Positions 6,916-14,744 of a stretch of DNA of 64,000 nt are shown piece after piece. The notes below the pieces were generated by a model. That model searched no databases. It was not told the origin of the DNA and worked only from the letters and a program-made list of their open reading frames with translations. The stretch spans positions 1-64,000 of IMG/VR virus record IMGVR_UViG_3300009151_000061. One strand, given 5' to 3'. A program made the position numbers and the translations under genes. Source of the DNA: a virus. The first letter of the stretch is position 1; each line of letters starts with the position of its first letter.

Positions 6916-8010
6916 CTAAAATTAGTATTAAATGGGAGTTACGGAGCATTCGCTACGAGTTATTTCATCCTGTTTAACAATCATGTAGCGGGAACAATTA
7001 CGGCACAAGGTCGTACACTTACACAAACTATGCACAAGGTTAATGAGGACTATTGGTATAACCAATGGCACCTTGATACCGAGTTGCACCAAAAAATGAA
7101 TCTTAAAAACGTTACTCCAATTCAACGTGGTGAGGAAGTTAGTATTTATGCTGATACCGACTCATTATTCGTATCGTTTAAACCAGCGATGGATCACTGT
7201 GAATGGAAACATGCTTATTCTACAGAGTTAGAGTTTATACATGAGTTAGACAAACAACGTTATGCTGGATACTTCAAGAAGTGTCTTGAGGAACACGCAG
7301 ATGAATATGGTGTTGATAACAAGCAGGATTTTGAGCTTGAACGTATATCAGAATCAATCATCAACATTGCTAAGAAGAAATATATTCAACATATCGTATT
7401 TGAGGACGGCATTCCATATGACCGTTTAACTTATATGTATCCTAAAGGAGTTGAACTTGTTCGATCTTCTACACCTCTTTTTGCAAGGGATAAGATTGTG
7501 GGTATTGTTAAATACTTATTTTCTAATCCGGACACGTTTAACATTAGGGAGTTATTAAAGCTAGTTAAGAACTTGAAGAAAGAATTTGATCTATGTGTAC
7601 CAGATAAGATTGACGAGATCTGTATGCAGTCTTCTGTTAATAAGTATGAAGAAAAAGTACTTCAAGATACACCGACTATAATAACGGTTCCCGGAGCTCA
7701 CTTCTCTGTTAAGTCTGCAGCTTATCATAATAACTTATTACATAAGAATAAAGCTTTACAGTCTAAGTATGAGTTTATTAAATCGGGTACAAAGATTAAG
7801 TATTATTACTGTAAGGATACTTCTATAAATGAGGTTTTTGCTTATACTCGTGGTTCTTATCCGATTGAGTTCGCGCCTCAGATAGACCTATCGACCCAGT
7901 TTGAGAAATGTATCTTATCACCTATTAACTCGATTATAGCACCACTTGGACTTCCGGAGATTACTAAAAGGTTGAGTGTTGTTATGGATATTTTTGGTAG
8001 TGGATTTTAA
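6916..8010 (+). CDS. family B DNA polymerase, C-terminal catalytic part (downstream part of interrupted gene)
   Basis: The frame opens after TGA 6913-6915 and begins with Leu (CTA 6916). It shows motif B (KLVLNGSYGAF), the conserved helix (TITAQGRTLTQTMHKVNE), motif C (YADTDSLFVSF) with the catalytic Asp pair, and a thumb domain to the TAA at 8010. The first in-frame ATG (7030) lies after motif B, so initiation there would give a dead enzyme, yet the codons upstream of it are conserved as polymerase sequence. If ribosomes pass from CTT 6876 to CTA 6916, the product joins to the 6777 fragment as a 397-residue protein with an exact motif B. Function: nucleotide polymerisation in phage DNA replication, working with the clamp and an N-terminal part not seen here. 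Confidence 0.9.
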   Translation, partial: LKLVLNGSYGAFATSYFILFNNHVAGTITAQGRTLTQTMHKVNEDYWYNQWHLDTELHQKMNLKNVTPIQRGEEVSIYADTDSLFVSFKPAMDHCEWKHAYSTELEFIHELDKQRYAGYFKKCLEEHADEYGVDNKQDFELERISESIINIAKKKYIQHIVFEDGIPYDRLTYMYPKGVELVRSSTPLFARDKIVGIVKYLFSNPDTFNIRELLKLVKNLKKEFDLCVPDKIDEICMQSSVNKYEEKVLQDTPTIITVPGAHFSVKSAAYHNNLLHKNKALQSKYEFIKSGTKIKYYYCKDTSINEVFAYTRGSYPIEFAPQIDLSTQFEKCILSPINSIIAPLGLPEITKRLSVVMDIFGSGF

Positions 8011-8028
8011 TATAAAGCATTTAAAAAT

Positions 8029-8042
8029 CTTAATATATACCC
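8029..8042 (+). promoter_or_regulatory. phage promoter-like motif CTTAATATATACCC
   Basis: Copy of the recurrent TTAATATATAC motif, ending 3 nt before ATG 8046. Confidence 0.45.
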
Positions 8043-8045
8043 TTA

Positions 8046-8900
8046 ATGAAAAGATGGACGGAATTTCTTAACGAAAACTTATTTACACCGGTTAGTCAAC
8101 CGGATAGGGATTTGTTATATAGAAAGATTAACGAACTTAAAAGATGGTTGCATTTACCAGAGGGTTTAGATTTAAGAAATGTGATAGATAAGATATTCAG
8201 AGAATATGGATATGTGAATCAACTTACTCCAGAAGAGATAGAACAATTTGGTAAAGGGTTGGAATCTCTTAAGCTTACTGATATGTCTAACAGTTATATC
8301 ACTTGGAAGTTAAATCAAGCAATGCCGTATGGTATTGAGAAGTTGACTTTAGTTAGAGATGCTAATGGAGATTGGGATTTTTTAAATAAGTTAAATACTA
8401 ACTATACCGCACTCGCTGAGTTATTAACTGAATTAATAATGAGGGGTATAGAGTATAATAAAGAAAAGGGGATGGTAATCTATGAAAAGGTGATTGCTAA
8501 TCCACAAGAAGGATTGATGGGTATTAAGAAATACTTAGAAAGACTTATAGTTTTATATTTTATTGAAAGAGGTAAAGGATTGGATGATTTCCGAATGTTT
8601 ACTTTAAAGATAAAAGAACTATCAAAACTAGGTGAGGAAGCTGAGGAAACGATAGCTGAGTTACTCAGAGAGAATGGATTTGAGGTTGTTTACCAAGGTG
8701 GTAATGGAGACTTTATTGATATGATTTTTGGATGTGATATGATAGTAAAACATGAAAAGTGGGGTTATAAATCTGTTCAGGTTAAGAATAAGTTTCCTGG
8801 ATGGAAGTCATTATCCCATTATAAAGTAGACTGGCTGGGACTTGCTTATCCTAATATTGAGTTAATTGATTTTAAGACGCAACAACCGGTTCGTCTATAA
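8046..8900 (+). CDS. PD-(D/E)XK nuclease-like protein with capsid-targeting-like N-terminus
   Basis: 284 residues. The N-terminus MKRWTEFLNENLF is one of the best matches to the shared packaging motif, with an L-N-E cleavage-type site. The middle is helical and unrecognised. The C-terminal third has the order typical of restriction-like nucleases: a helix with Glu (GEEAEETIAELLRENGF), then GNGDFIDMIFGCDMIV with acidic metal-binding residues, then SVQVKNKF with the QxK signature. The role may be to cut host or competing DNA after injection, or to act on phage DNA in the head. The nuclease call rests on motif order; the alternative is an inactive relative. Confidence 0.68.
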   Translation: MKRWTEFLNENLFTPVSQPDRDLLYRKINELKRWLHLPEGLDLRNVIDKIFREYGYVNQLTPEEIEQFGKGLESLKLTDMSNSYITWKLNQAMPYGIEKLTLVRDANGDWDFLNKLNTNYTALAELLTELIMRGIEYNKEKGMVIYEKVIANPQEGLMGIKKYLERLIVLYFIERGKGLDDFRMFTLKIKELSKLGEEAEETIAELLRENGFEVVYQGGNGDFIDMIFGCDMIVKHEKWGYKSVQVKNKFPGWKSLSHYKVDWLGLAYPNIELIDFKTQQPVRL

Positions 8901-8917
8901 ATTTTTTAACCATTTAA

Positions 8918-9160
8918 ATGATCAAAAATGACGAACTTTATCCTCTCTATATTGCTTATTTAGAGAGAAAAAATTTAAGTAAAGGAGCTCTGAGTTTATC
9001 AAAAATATCAGAGCAACTATTCTCCGAGTTTAAGGAGAAGTATATAAACTCACCTGGTTTTAGGGACAAACAAGATAAACTTTATCTAAACGTATCAAGG
9101 GATATAAAACTTGACTCTATATTAGAGGATGATTTTGATAAGTTTATGAATGATTTATGA
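8918..9160 (+). CDS. small hypothetical protein
   Basis: 80 residues, predicted mostly helical, rich in Lys, Asp and Leu. Starts 17 nt after the nuclease-like gene on the same strand, so probably in the same transcript. No recognised motif and no packaging-type N-terminus. Confidence 0.6.
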   Translation: MIKNDELYPLYIAYLERKNLSKGALSLSKISEQLFSEFKEKYINSPGFRDKQDKLYLNVSRDIKLDSILEDDFDKFMNDL

Positions 9161-9185
9161 GTTTCATAATAAAATATATACCATT

Positions 9186-9923
9186 ATGAAACATATTCTT
9201 TCTATAAATGAGTTATACAAAAGTACTTATATTAGTGCAGCTAATAAGATTAGCAAGAGTCAGGATTCAAGAAGATCCAGACTTAAAAGACATGCTGATT
9301 TAAAGGGTATTAACGAACCTATCGATAGAGAGTTCCACTATAGATTTACCTTTGATAAGGTAAAATTCCCACCTGATTTATATTACATGGTAAATCCAAA
9401 AGGATTTAACCAAGAAGAATTAAAGAAAATGGGTCCTTTTGCACCCAATCCACCTTATTTTTTCATAACTGATTTTAAATATGACAGGGATCAAGAATTT
9501 GGTGGTCATTTTGATCCAAAAGGATGGTCAGTTGTTCTAAAAGTAAATTTCAAGTCCAATTATGGTGATGTAATAGAAACAAGTTGCCGTCTTGATCTAG
9601 ATAAAGATGGTAAGACATGTCATCCTAGACTTTTTGTAAAATATGGGGATAATGATTCGAGAGGATTTTATTTTAGTAACAGAAAAGATGCTAATATGTT
9701 TAAGAAATTCCTAATTAAAGAAGTCTTACCAGAATTAGAAAGTCAAAAGATAATAGCTATAAAGAGTGAATACTTAATAAATAATTTTAGCGAAACTACT
9801 TATAAAGATAATGGAAAAGATAAACCTGTTATTAAACTAGTAAACGGGGATCCAACAAGATGTTATATACCACTTCATTATATAAATAATATATCAATAA
9901 ACGAAATATATGAAGAAGAATAA
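9186..9923 (+). CDS. uncharacterised protein with capsid-targeting-like N-terminus
   Basis: 245 residues. The start was set at ATG 9186 and not at the upstream ATG 9150, because AAAATATATACC ends 3 nt before 9186 and the N-terminus becomes MKHILSINELYKS with an I-N-E site. The body is beta-rich and includes FGGHFDPKGWSVVLKV and aromatic segments. No domain recognised. The next gene begins one base after its stop (TAATATG junction). Confidence 0.72.
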   Translation: MKHILSINELYKSTYISAANKISKSQDSRRSRLKRHADLKGINEPIDREFHYRFTFDKVKFPPDLYYMVNPKGFNQEELKKMGPFAPNPPYFFITDFKYDRDQEFGGHFDPKGWSVVLKVNFKSNYGDVIETSCRLDLDKDGKTCHPRLFVKYGDNDSRGFYFSNRKDANMFKKFLIKEVLPELESQKIIAIKSEYLINNFSETTYKDNGKDKPVIKLVNGDPTRCYIPLHYINNISINEIYEEE

Positions 9924-9924
9924 T

Positions 9925-10401
9925 ATGATACATATTAAAACATTTGAAAGTTATAATAGCCGATTAGATGATATATTAGATAAGATTAATAAGTCTGGTA
10001 AATCGTCCCTAACTCAATCAGAGTTAGAGTATTTAAATGCTTATTCTACTGATGATTTTGGCAAGATGGATTATATTAACAAGATAGAAGGTCAAAGAAA
10101 TTTTAACTCTTCTGATGGTTACTTTAGATTTAAGTATGAATATACAGAGGATTATGGTGATGAAGTTTTTTACTATGGTATTTTATATGTTCCTGATTTA
10201 GAGTGGCCAAATGGTAAAAGAATAACTGGAGAGCTTGAGGGATATATAGCTGTGTATCCTAGTAAGCAAATAGCTCCGGTATTTGAAAAGGATGGATATG
10301 ATGTATTAGAATTTTGTAATGGACTAGAATATGAACTAGACTCATTTTTAGAATATGTAATAGATACTATAGAAGATGAAAAAATGGGTTCTGATATTTA
10401 A
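9925..10401 (+). CDS. uncharacterised protein with capsid-targeting-like N-terminus
   Basis: 158 residues from ATG 9925, which follows the previous stop in the junction TAATATG seen repeatedly in this genome. The N-terminus MIHIKTFESYNSR fits the shared motif. The protein is acidic with many Tyr/Phe residues (DYGDEVFYYGILYVPDLEW). No recognised fold. Confidence 0.7.
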   Translation: MIHIKTFESYNSRLDDILDKINKSGKSSLTQSELEYLNAYSTDDFGKMDYINKIEGQRNFNSSDGYFRFKYEYTEDYGDEVFYYGILYVPDLEWPNGKRITGELEGYIAVYPSKQIAPVFEKDGYDVLEFCNGLEYELDSFLEYVIDTIEDEKMGSDI

Positions 10402-10431
10402 TATATAGAAATATAAAAATAATGATTTAAT

Positions 10432-11190
10432 ATGAAAATTAATCGTTTTGATCAATTTGTAAAGAATAGAATCAATGAAGATGTTGAAGCTATTGAGACT
10501 CCAGAAGAGTTTGAAAACGAAGAAGGTATTGAACGTACTGAAGAGATGGAAGAAGAGGATGACTCTAATCTTATCGATGAAGTAGATCAAGACTTAAATG
10601 ACGATATAGAAGATAATGAGTTTGATGAAGAACCAGAAGATGATTTTGGTTCAGAAGAAACTATGGGACAAAGACCAAGAACTGTAAAGTCTTATAATGA
10701 CTTTGAGGGAGATGACGAGTTCAATGATGAAGAAGATGAATTCCCAGGTGGCGAATGGTCTGAAGATACCGAAAATAGAGAACCAGATGAGGACTATATG
10801 TTCCATGAAGGTGGTGAAGAAGAAGAAGAGGGAGAAGAAGAATCTGGCGAATATAAAGGTGAAGTTGAAATGAAAAGACTCGCTGATATTTTAGGTACAG
10901 AAGTTGTAAACAACCAAATCGAATTCGAAGGAAAGAAAATCAACTACTATTCTGAAACTGAAAAGTTCCACGTTGGTAAGAAGAAATTTGAAACACCTGA
11001 AGAAGTTATCGATTACTTAGAATCTGGTAGTGAAGGCACTCCTATGATGGGTGAAGAAACTCCAATGCCTCATGAAGAAGAGGAAGAAATGGGTAGTGGT
11101 CACGAAGAGGAAATGCGTCATGAAGAAGAGGAAATGCCAAATGATATGGCTATGGAATCTAGAAGATTTATAAGAAGAAGATTTAAATAA
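10432..11190 (+). CDS. highly acidic head-core-like protein
   Basis: 252 residues dominated by Glu/Asp runs, with a short structured island (KRLADILGTEVVNNQIEFEG, about residues 145-200) and a basic tail (RRFIRRRFK). The N-terminus MKINRFDQFVKNRINED carries the packaging motif with an I-N-E site. Such composition resembles acidic scaffold or internal core proteins of T4-like heads (gp22, gp67 type), which are cut by the prohead protease. Two other acidic proteins occur at 16730 and 32631. The core role is inferred from composition and N-terminus. Confidence 0.72.
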   Translation: MKINRFDQFVKNRINEDVEAIETPEEFENEEGIERTEEMEEEDDSNLIDEVDQDLNDDIEDNEFDEEPEDDFGSEETMGQRPRTVKSYNDFEGDDEFNDEEDEFPGGEWSEDTENREPDEDYMFHEGGEEEEEGEEESGEYKGEVEMKRLADILGTEVVNNQIEFEGKKINYYSETEKFHVGKKKFETPEEVIDYLESGSEGTPMMGEETPMPHEEEEEMGSGHEEEMRHEEEEMPNDMAMESRRFIRRRFK

Positions 11191-11196
11191 TTTTTG

Positions 11197-11204
11197 TATA
11201 TTTG
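11197..11204 (+). promoter_or_regulatory. Bacteroidota-type -7 box TATATTTG
   Basis: Exact TAnnTTTG match ending 4 nt before ATG 11209. The string TATATTTGTAATATG is shared with gene 34629 and nearly with gene 14436, suggesting a leaderless or near-leaderless transcript. Confidence 0.6.
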
Positions 11205-11208
11205 TAAT

Positions 11209-11442
11209 ATGAACATTAAAAGATTTAACGAAGATATAGATGATAACGGTGGTCGTAAGGAAATGACTATAAGAGTAAAAAACTTAATAGAATACCTTAG
11301 TCAAATTGATCCCGAAACCCCTGTTTATTTAGATAAAGATGGTTGGGATTATGATGTTACAAATGCTAAAAACGAAGTGGATGTGATAGATCAAATAGGA
11401 CTATTTGGTAGATATAAAGACTATTTATACATATTTAACTAA
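11209..11442 (+). CDS. small acidic protein with capsid-targeting-like N-terminus
   Basis: 77 residues starting at ATG 11209, placed directly after a TATATTTG box. The N-terminus is MNIKRFNEDIDD. The core (KNLIEYLSQIDPETPVYLDKDGWDYDV) resembles small phage and bacterial proteins with a DPETPVYxD motif, whose function is not established. One nt separates its stop from the next start. Confidence 0.65.
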   Translation: MNIKRFNEDIDDNGGRKEMTIRVKNLIEYLSQIDPETPVYLDKDGWDYDVTNAKNEVDVIDQIGLFGRYKDYLYIFN

Positions 11443-11443
11443 A

Positions 11444-11962
11444 ATGAGAAACTTAATTTCATTTAATGAATCAAAAGAAACCCTACAAGGTTTCTTTTTT
11501 GATAAGTTGGACTGGAACTTTTTAGAGGAGTTTCTATCCTATGCTACCGATTTAGAAGATTCTGGTAATAAAGTATCTATTAGATGCGTTGTTAGTGGGA
11601 GTATTGGTAAATCATTTAAACATAGTAGGTATATTGTTATTTGGTCATATTCAACACAAGACCATCTCGTAAATGATATAAGACAAGAAGGAGAGTTCAA
11701 TCCCCATATTGACGAAACAAGTCTATTAAACTGGACTAAAAAGTCTTATAATGATTTTGGATTATATTATTTAATATTCACAGAGCCAAAGGGTCGTAAG
11801 GAATATCATGAGGGTGAATCCGATGAAGAATACTTATTAGCTAGAAATAAAGAAGAAAAATTAATACTTAATATTCTCAATAAGTTAAAGTCTAAATATA
11901 AAATACAACATTTACCCAAAATAACTGATGAAGAACTTATAAAAGTAAAACCTCTCATTTGA
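11444..11962 (+). CDS. uncharacterised protein with capsid-targeting-like N-terminus
   Basis: 172 residues from ATG 11444, chosen because it gives the shared N-terminus MRNLISFNESKET and follows the previous stop by one base. Mixed alpha/beta with a C-terminal helix (EEKLILNILNKLKSKYK). The stop codon lies inside the loop of a bidirectional terminator. Function unknown. Confidence 0.68.
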   Translation: MRNLISFNESKETLQGFFFDKLDWNFLEEFLSYATDLEDSGNKVSIRCVVSGSIGKSFKHSRYIVIWSYSTQDHLVNDIRQEGEFNPHIDETSLLNWTKKSYNDFGLYYLIFTEPKGRKEYHEGESDEEYLLARNKEEKLILNILNKLKSKYKIQHLPKITDEELIKVKPLI

Positions 11963-11973
11963 GAGGTTTTTTA
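11947..11973 (+). terminator. bidirectional terminator between convergent genes
   Basis: AAAACCTCTC-ATTT-GAGAGGTTTT followed by TT. It serves the plus-strand gene ending at 11962 and lies just past the end of the minus-strand gene at 11976. Confidence 0.85.
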
Positions 11974-11975
11974 CT

Positions 11976-12326
11976 TTAGTCAAGTGGTGGTTCTTCATCA
12001 GTTGGTGGTTTACTAGGAGGATTTTGAGCTGGTGGATTTTGAGCTGCAGCTGCAACAATAGTTGGTGTAGAATCATCTGAGTTTTTAGATGACATAACCT
12101 TTTTTAACCCCATTAAAGAAGCACCAATCAGAACAAATGTTATAGATTGTGTTATGATGTCAATGGATTTACTAATCCACATCTTATCAATACAACCTAA
12201 AAGAAAACATAATGTACCTACCATACATATAATAATCCCAGTAAACGATGTACCTGACGTTTTTCCATTTTGGTCACTGAATAACTCAGCCCAAGAGAAT
12301 TCTCCATGATTAGAAATCTTTTCCAT
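11976..12326 (-). CDS. small membrane protein (holin candidate)
   Basis: 116 residues from ATG 12326; two codons further upstream is only a TTG. Two transmembrane helices are evident (TGIIICMVGTLCFLLGCI and IITQSITFVLIGASLMGL) separated by a short charged loop, then a Ser/Asp linker and a Pro/Ala-rich tail (AAAAQNPPAQNPPSKPP). Size and two-helix topology are compatible with a holin or a virion membrane-interaction protein, but there is no lysin gene beside it. Upstream has TTAATATATAAATA. Confidence 0.6.
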   Translation of the reverse strand: MEKISNHGEFSWAELFSDQNGKTSGTSFTGIIICMVGTLCFLLGCIDKMWISKSIDIITQSITFVLIGASLMGLKKVMSSKNSDDSTPTIVAAAAQNPPAQNPPSKPPTDEEPPLD

Positions 12327-12396
12327 AAACAAAACTTATTTTTATTTATATATTAAGTATGAAAATAGAAAAAGGGAAAGAAAAATATATACTTTA

Positions 12397-12870
12397 ATGA
12401 GAGATTTAAGAATACTAAAGTCCCTACAAAAATCTAGACACGAACATTTTTTATCAGTTGATTTCGAATTTTATAAAAGATGGAAATACATTATCAAATT
12501 AATCTTATTTTTTAATAAGAAATATATTCCTTGTGAGATTTTTCGTAGAAAATATAAATACCAAAGAAACTTTGTAGTCGTTGGACTAAAATACTCTGGT
12601 AAAAATGTAAAACGCAGAACGTCCGGTTTTGCAAAAGAGTTCGTACAAAATCACGACAACCCAAAGTGTATCTATTGTGAGTCAAAACTCAATATGGAGA
12701 ACGCAACCTCAGACCACATCGTACCTATATCCTCCGGTGGAAATAATTGCCAAGTAAATATAATTGTTTGTTGTAAAGCTTGTAATAATGAAAGAGGGAA
12801 CATGGAGTTTAATGAGTATCTCAAAAGAAAGAATCCAAAATATAAAGACGTAAAATATCCATTTATATGA
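12397..12870 (+). CDS. HNH endonuclease (classic CxxC type)
   Basis: 157 residues. The C-terminal half holds a full HNH module: CIYCESKL, SDHIVPISSGGNN, then CCKACNNERG with four zinc-binding Cys and the DH...N catalytic core. The N-terminal half is basic and could bind DNA. It has its own AAATATATAC box before ATG and is flanked by phage genes of unrelated function, fitting a free-standing homing endonuclease. The stop overlaps the next start (ATGA). Confidence 0.88.
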   Translation: MRDLRILKSLQKSRHEHFLSVDFEFYKRWKYIIKLILFFNKKYIPCEIFRRKYKYQRNFVVVGLKYSGKNVKRRTSGFAKEFVQNHDNPKCIYCESKLNMENATSDHIVPISSGGNNCQVNIIVCCKACNNERGNMEFNEYLKRKNPKYKDVKYPFI

Positions 12871-13232
12871 TTTACTATGACCAAAAAATTGATAAGACAT
12901 TTGATATCATTTCATATACATTTACTAATCAGTCCCGGATTGAACTTACTGTTACCTTTCATGATTCTGACTCAAGATACTTAGATGAATGGTTTCGTGA
13001 TATTTACAACAGCGATGGATCATGGATTAAACCATCTGAATATAAAAGAGAACTGTATATAATTGATAAAATTGATATCCATCTAATAGGGTGTTTTATA
13101 ACAAACATAAGTTATAAACCTAATAGTACATGTGTTGTAAATATAAGTTCAGACTATTATAATAGTGGGATTGATTTATCCTCCGTTAGACATATACACA
13201 GAGACAAAAAAATAGACCAAATCTTAAACTGA
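12867..13232 (+). CDS. small protein with C-terminal RDxKIDxIL motif
   Basis: 121 residues, beta-rich, no recognised domain. It ends HRDKKIDQILN, a motif shared at or near the end of the proteins at 14436, 14745, 34982 and 59315 and more loosely at 53140, 58996 and 63251. Translationally coupled to the HNH gene by an ATGA overlap and convergent with the primase gene (9-nt overlap at the 3' ends). Confidence 0.65.
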   Translation: MIYYDQKIDKTFDIISYTFTNQSRIELTVTFHDSDSRYLDEWFRDIYNSDGSWIKPSEYKRELYIIDKIDIHLIGCFITNISYKPNSTCVVNISSDYYNSGIDLSSVRHIHRDKKIDQILN

Positions 13233-13240
13233 TTTGGTCT
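13214..13240 (+). terminator. bidirectional hairpin at convergent 3' ends
   Basis: AGACCAAATC-TTAAACT-GATTTGGTCT, lying across the overlapping ends of the 12867 gene and the primase gene. T-rich sequence follows on the plus strand and A/T-rich sequence on the minus strand. Confidence 0.65.
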
Positions 13241-14393
13241 TCTCTTTCCATTTTCTTTTTTCCTTTTTAGGAATCCATCTTATATCCATTATATCCTTAG
13301 TAAAGAAATCTTGTAGTCCTAGCTTCTTATACGGATTACTTACCAACTCTGATAGTTTGTTTAAATCTTTAACTTTACTGATTCTATATAGTAACCTATG
13401 TGGATCATCTGATTTTTTCTTATCAACTATGTCTTGAAATAGTTTCTTCCAAAGAAATACTGGATATCCTATTTTAAGTTTCTCCTCAGCCTTATCGAAA
13501 CCAGCTTGGTCATTATCATAGAAATATTGAAGCTCAAGATTATTAGATTCTAAGAACCTCATGTCTGTATTAACACCGACAACACCTATGCTGTTTGGAT
13601 AGAATAAGGAATCTAAATACCCTTCAAATATAGTTATTGTACTTCCAAAATCAACATTTAGAATGTTAAAATAGTAACTTAGCTTATTATAAATAACTAA
13701 CTGGTTTAAATCTATATCTGTTATTTCCTCTACGTCATGAATCCATTTGTATAAGGTTTCATAGTTATAGATTTTGAATAAACGTCGCTTCCCATCCTTT
13801 AGGTTTCTGATTTGTATCCCTAATACTTTAGAACCTCTACGGTTCAATAATATCATAATAGGTTCCCATCTATCAGCATTCATCCAGTATTTACCCTCAT
13901 ATATGTTTGTATGTAAATCAGATGTTATACCACGACCAACTAGATATTGAAAAATAGTTCCACCTTTAGTAATAGGTTTAAAGTCAGTTATAATTTGTTC
14001 ACTGTTATTGAATATCCTTTCTAAGTCATTAAAATCAATGAGTTTGTCAAACTCATGATCTAGGAAGTCATCCTCAGCATCTTTATATGATATAGTATAG
14101 TTAAGGTGGTCTATGAGTTCCATTTTCTTTCCGGGATCCATTCTTACGTTGAAATCCTTTAGTAGTTTGTCTAGATTGGTCTTTTTACCACAGTTAAAAC
14201 AAACAAAGATCATTTTATTCCACCATATATTTCCACGTTTAGCATTTCTGGTTCGGGAGCTATCACCACAGTATGGACAAGCGAACTGGACACGGTCTGT
14301 ATACTCATTGATCCTACGCTTTTCAGATTCCTTAAAATTTGAATCCAATACAGATTGGATTAATCCCTTTAAATAAACTTTGTCCATAGTCAT
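13224..14393 (-). CDS. DNA primase (zinc finger plus TOPRIM)
   Basis: 389 residues. The N-terminus has a zinc ribbon (ACPYCGDSS near residue 38 and VCFNCGKK near 63). The TOPRIM catalytic part shows ITIFEGYLDSLF with the conserved Glu, then YFYDNDQAGFDKA with the conserved Asp residues, around residues 250-305. This matches DnaG/T4 gp61-type primases, which make RNA primers for lagging-strand synthesis with a replicative helicase (not in this window). The C-terminus is basic. ATG 14393 is followed by a second ATG two codons later, either could start. It supports a self-contained T4-like replisome with the polymerase and clamp nearby. Confidence 0.88.
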   Translation of the reverse strand: MTMDKVYLKGLIQSVLDSNFKESEKRRINEYTDRVQFACPYCGDSSRTRNAKRGNIWWNKMIFVCFNCGKKTNLDKLLKDFNVRMDPGKKMELIDHLNYTISYKDAEDDFLDHEFDKLIDFNDLERIFNNSEQIITDFKPITKGGTIFQYLVGRGITSDLHTNIYEGKYWMNADRWEPIMILLNRRGSKVLGIQIRNLKDGKRRLFKIYNYETLYKWIHDVEEITDIDLNQLVIYNKLSYYFNILNVDFGSTITIFEGYLDSLFYPNSIGVVGVNTDMRFLESNNLELQYFYDNDQAGFDKAEEKLKIGYPVFLWKKLFQDIVDKKKSDDPHRLLYRISKVKDLNKLSELVSNPYKKLGLQDFFTKDIMDIRWIPKKEKRKWKEKTKSV

Positions 14394-14423
14394 GATATAT
14401 TTTTTGATGTTAAAGTTTTTTTT

Positions 14424-14431
14424 TATATTTG
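14424..14431 (+). promoter_or_regulatory. Bacteroidota-type -7 box TATATTTG
   Basis: TATATTTG ends 4 nt before ATG 14436, the same spacing as at 11197 and 34617. A TTTG at 14403-14406 lies 17 nt upstream, slightly closer than the usual 19-21. Confidence 0.6.
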
Positions 14432-14435
14432 TGAT

Positions 14436-14741
14436 ATGGAAAAGATCAAAGCCAAGCTAATAAAAAGAAAAGATATACGAGACGATATTAAAAAATCCTT
14501 TTTACAAGCATACTCTGAAGAAGGTCATGTCAGTGTGGGATATTTCACGGAATGGCCGGAACTTGGATCGAGTTTTCGATTTCATGAGTATTCGGATGAA
14601 CTAAATGAATATTTTTCACTTGTTACAACATTCGTAGTTGAAATGGTCGACCATCGAACATTTAAAACCAAAAATAGCATCTATGAACTTCTAACAATAG
14701 TAGATGAAAGGGATGATAAAATTGATAACTTATTAAAATAA
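14436..14741 (+). CDS. small protein with C-terminal RDxKIDxIL motif
   Basis: 101 residues ending DERDDKIDNLLK. The rest (beta strands with aromatic residues such as VGYFTEWPELGSSFRFHEY) is not recognised. Preceded immediately by a TATATTTG box, so probably leaderless. The next gene starts 3 nt after its stop and carries the same C-terminal motif. Confidence 0.65.
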   Translation: MEKIKAKLIKRKDIRDDIKKSFLQAYSEEGHVSVGYFTEWPELGSSFRFHEYSDELNEYFSLVTTFVVEMVDHRTFKTKNSIYELLTIVDERDDKIDNLLK

Positions 14742-14744
14742 TAT

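Noticed and set aside
6876-6920. Programmed frameshift as explanation for the polymerase interruption
   Set aside because: Stops TAA 6909, TGA 6913 and TAA 6917 close all three frames, so no single frameshift can restore the reading.
6777-8010. Intein or group I intron in the polymerase
   Set aside because: Only about 40 nt are inserted, far too short for either, and no intein splice motifs are visible.
9150-9185. Upstream ATG of the 9186 gene
   Set aside because: It would extend the protein through the TATATA promoter-like box and hide the conserved MKHI start.
11976-12326. Firm holin assignment
   Set aside because: Two transmembrane helices fit, but there is no lysin neighbour or family motif, so only a candidate label was kept.
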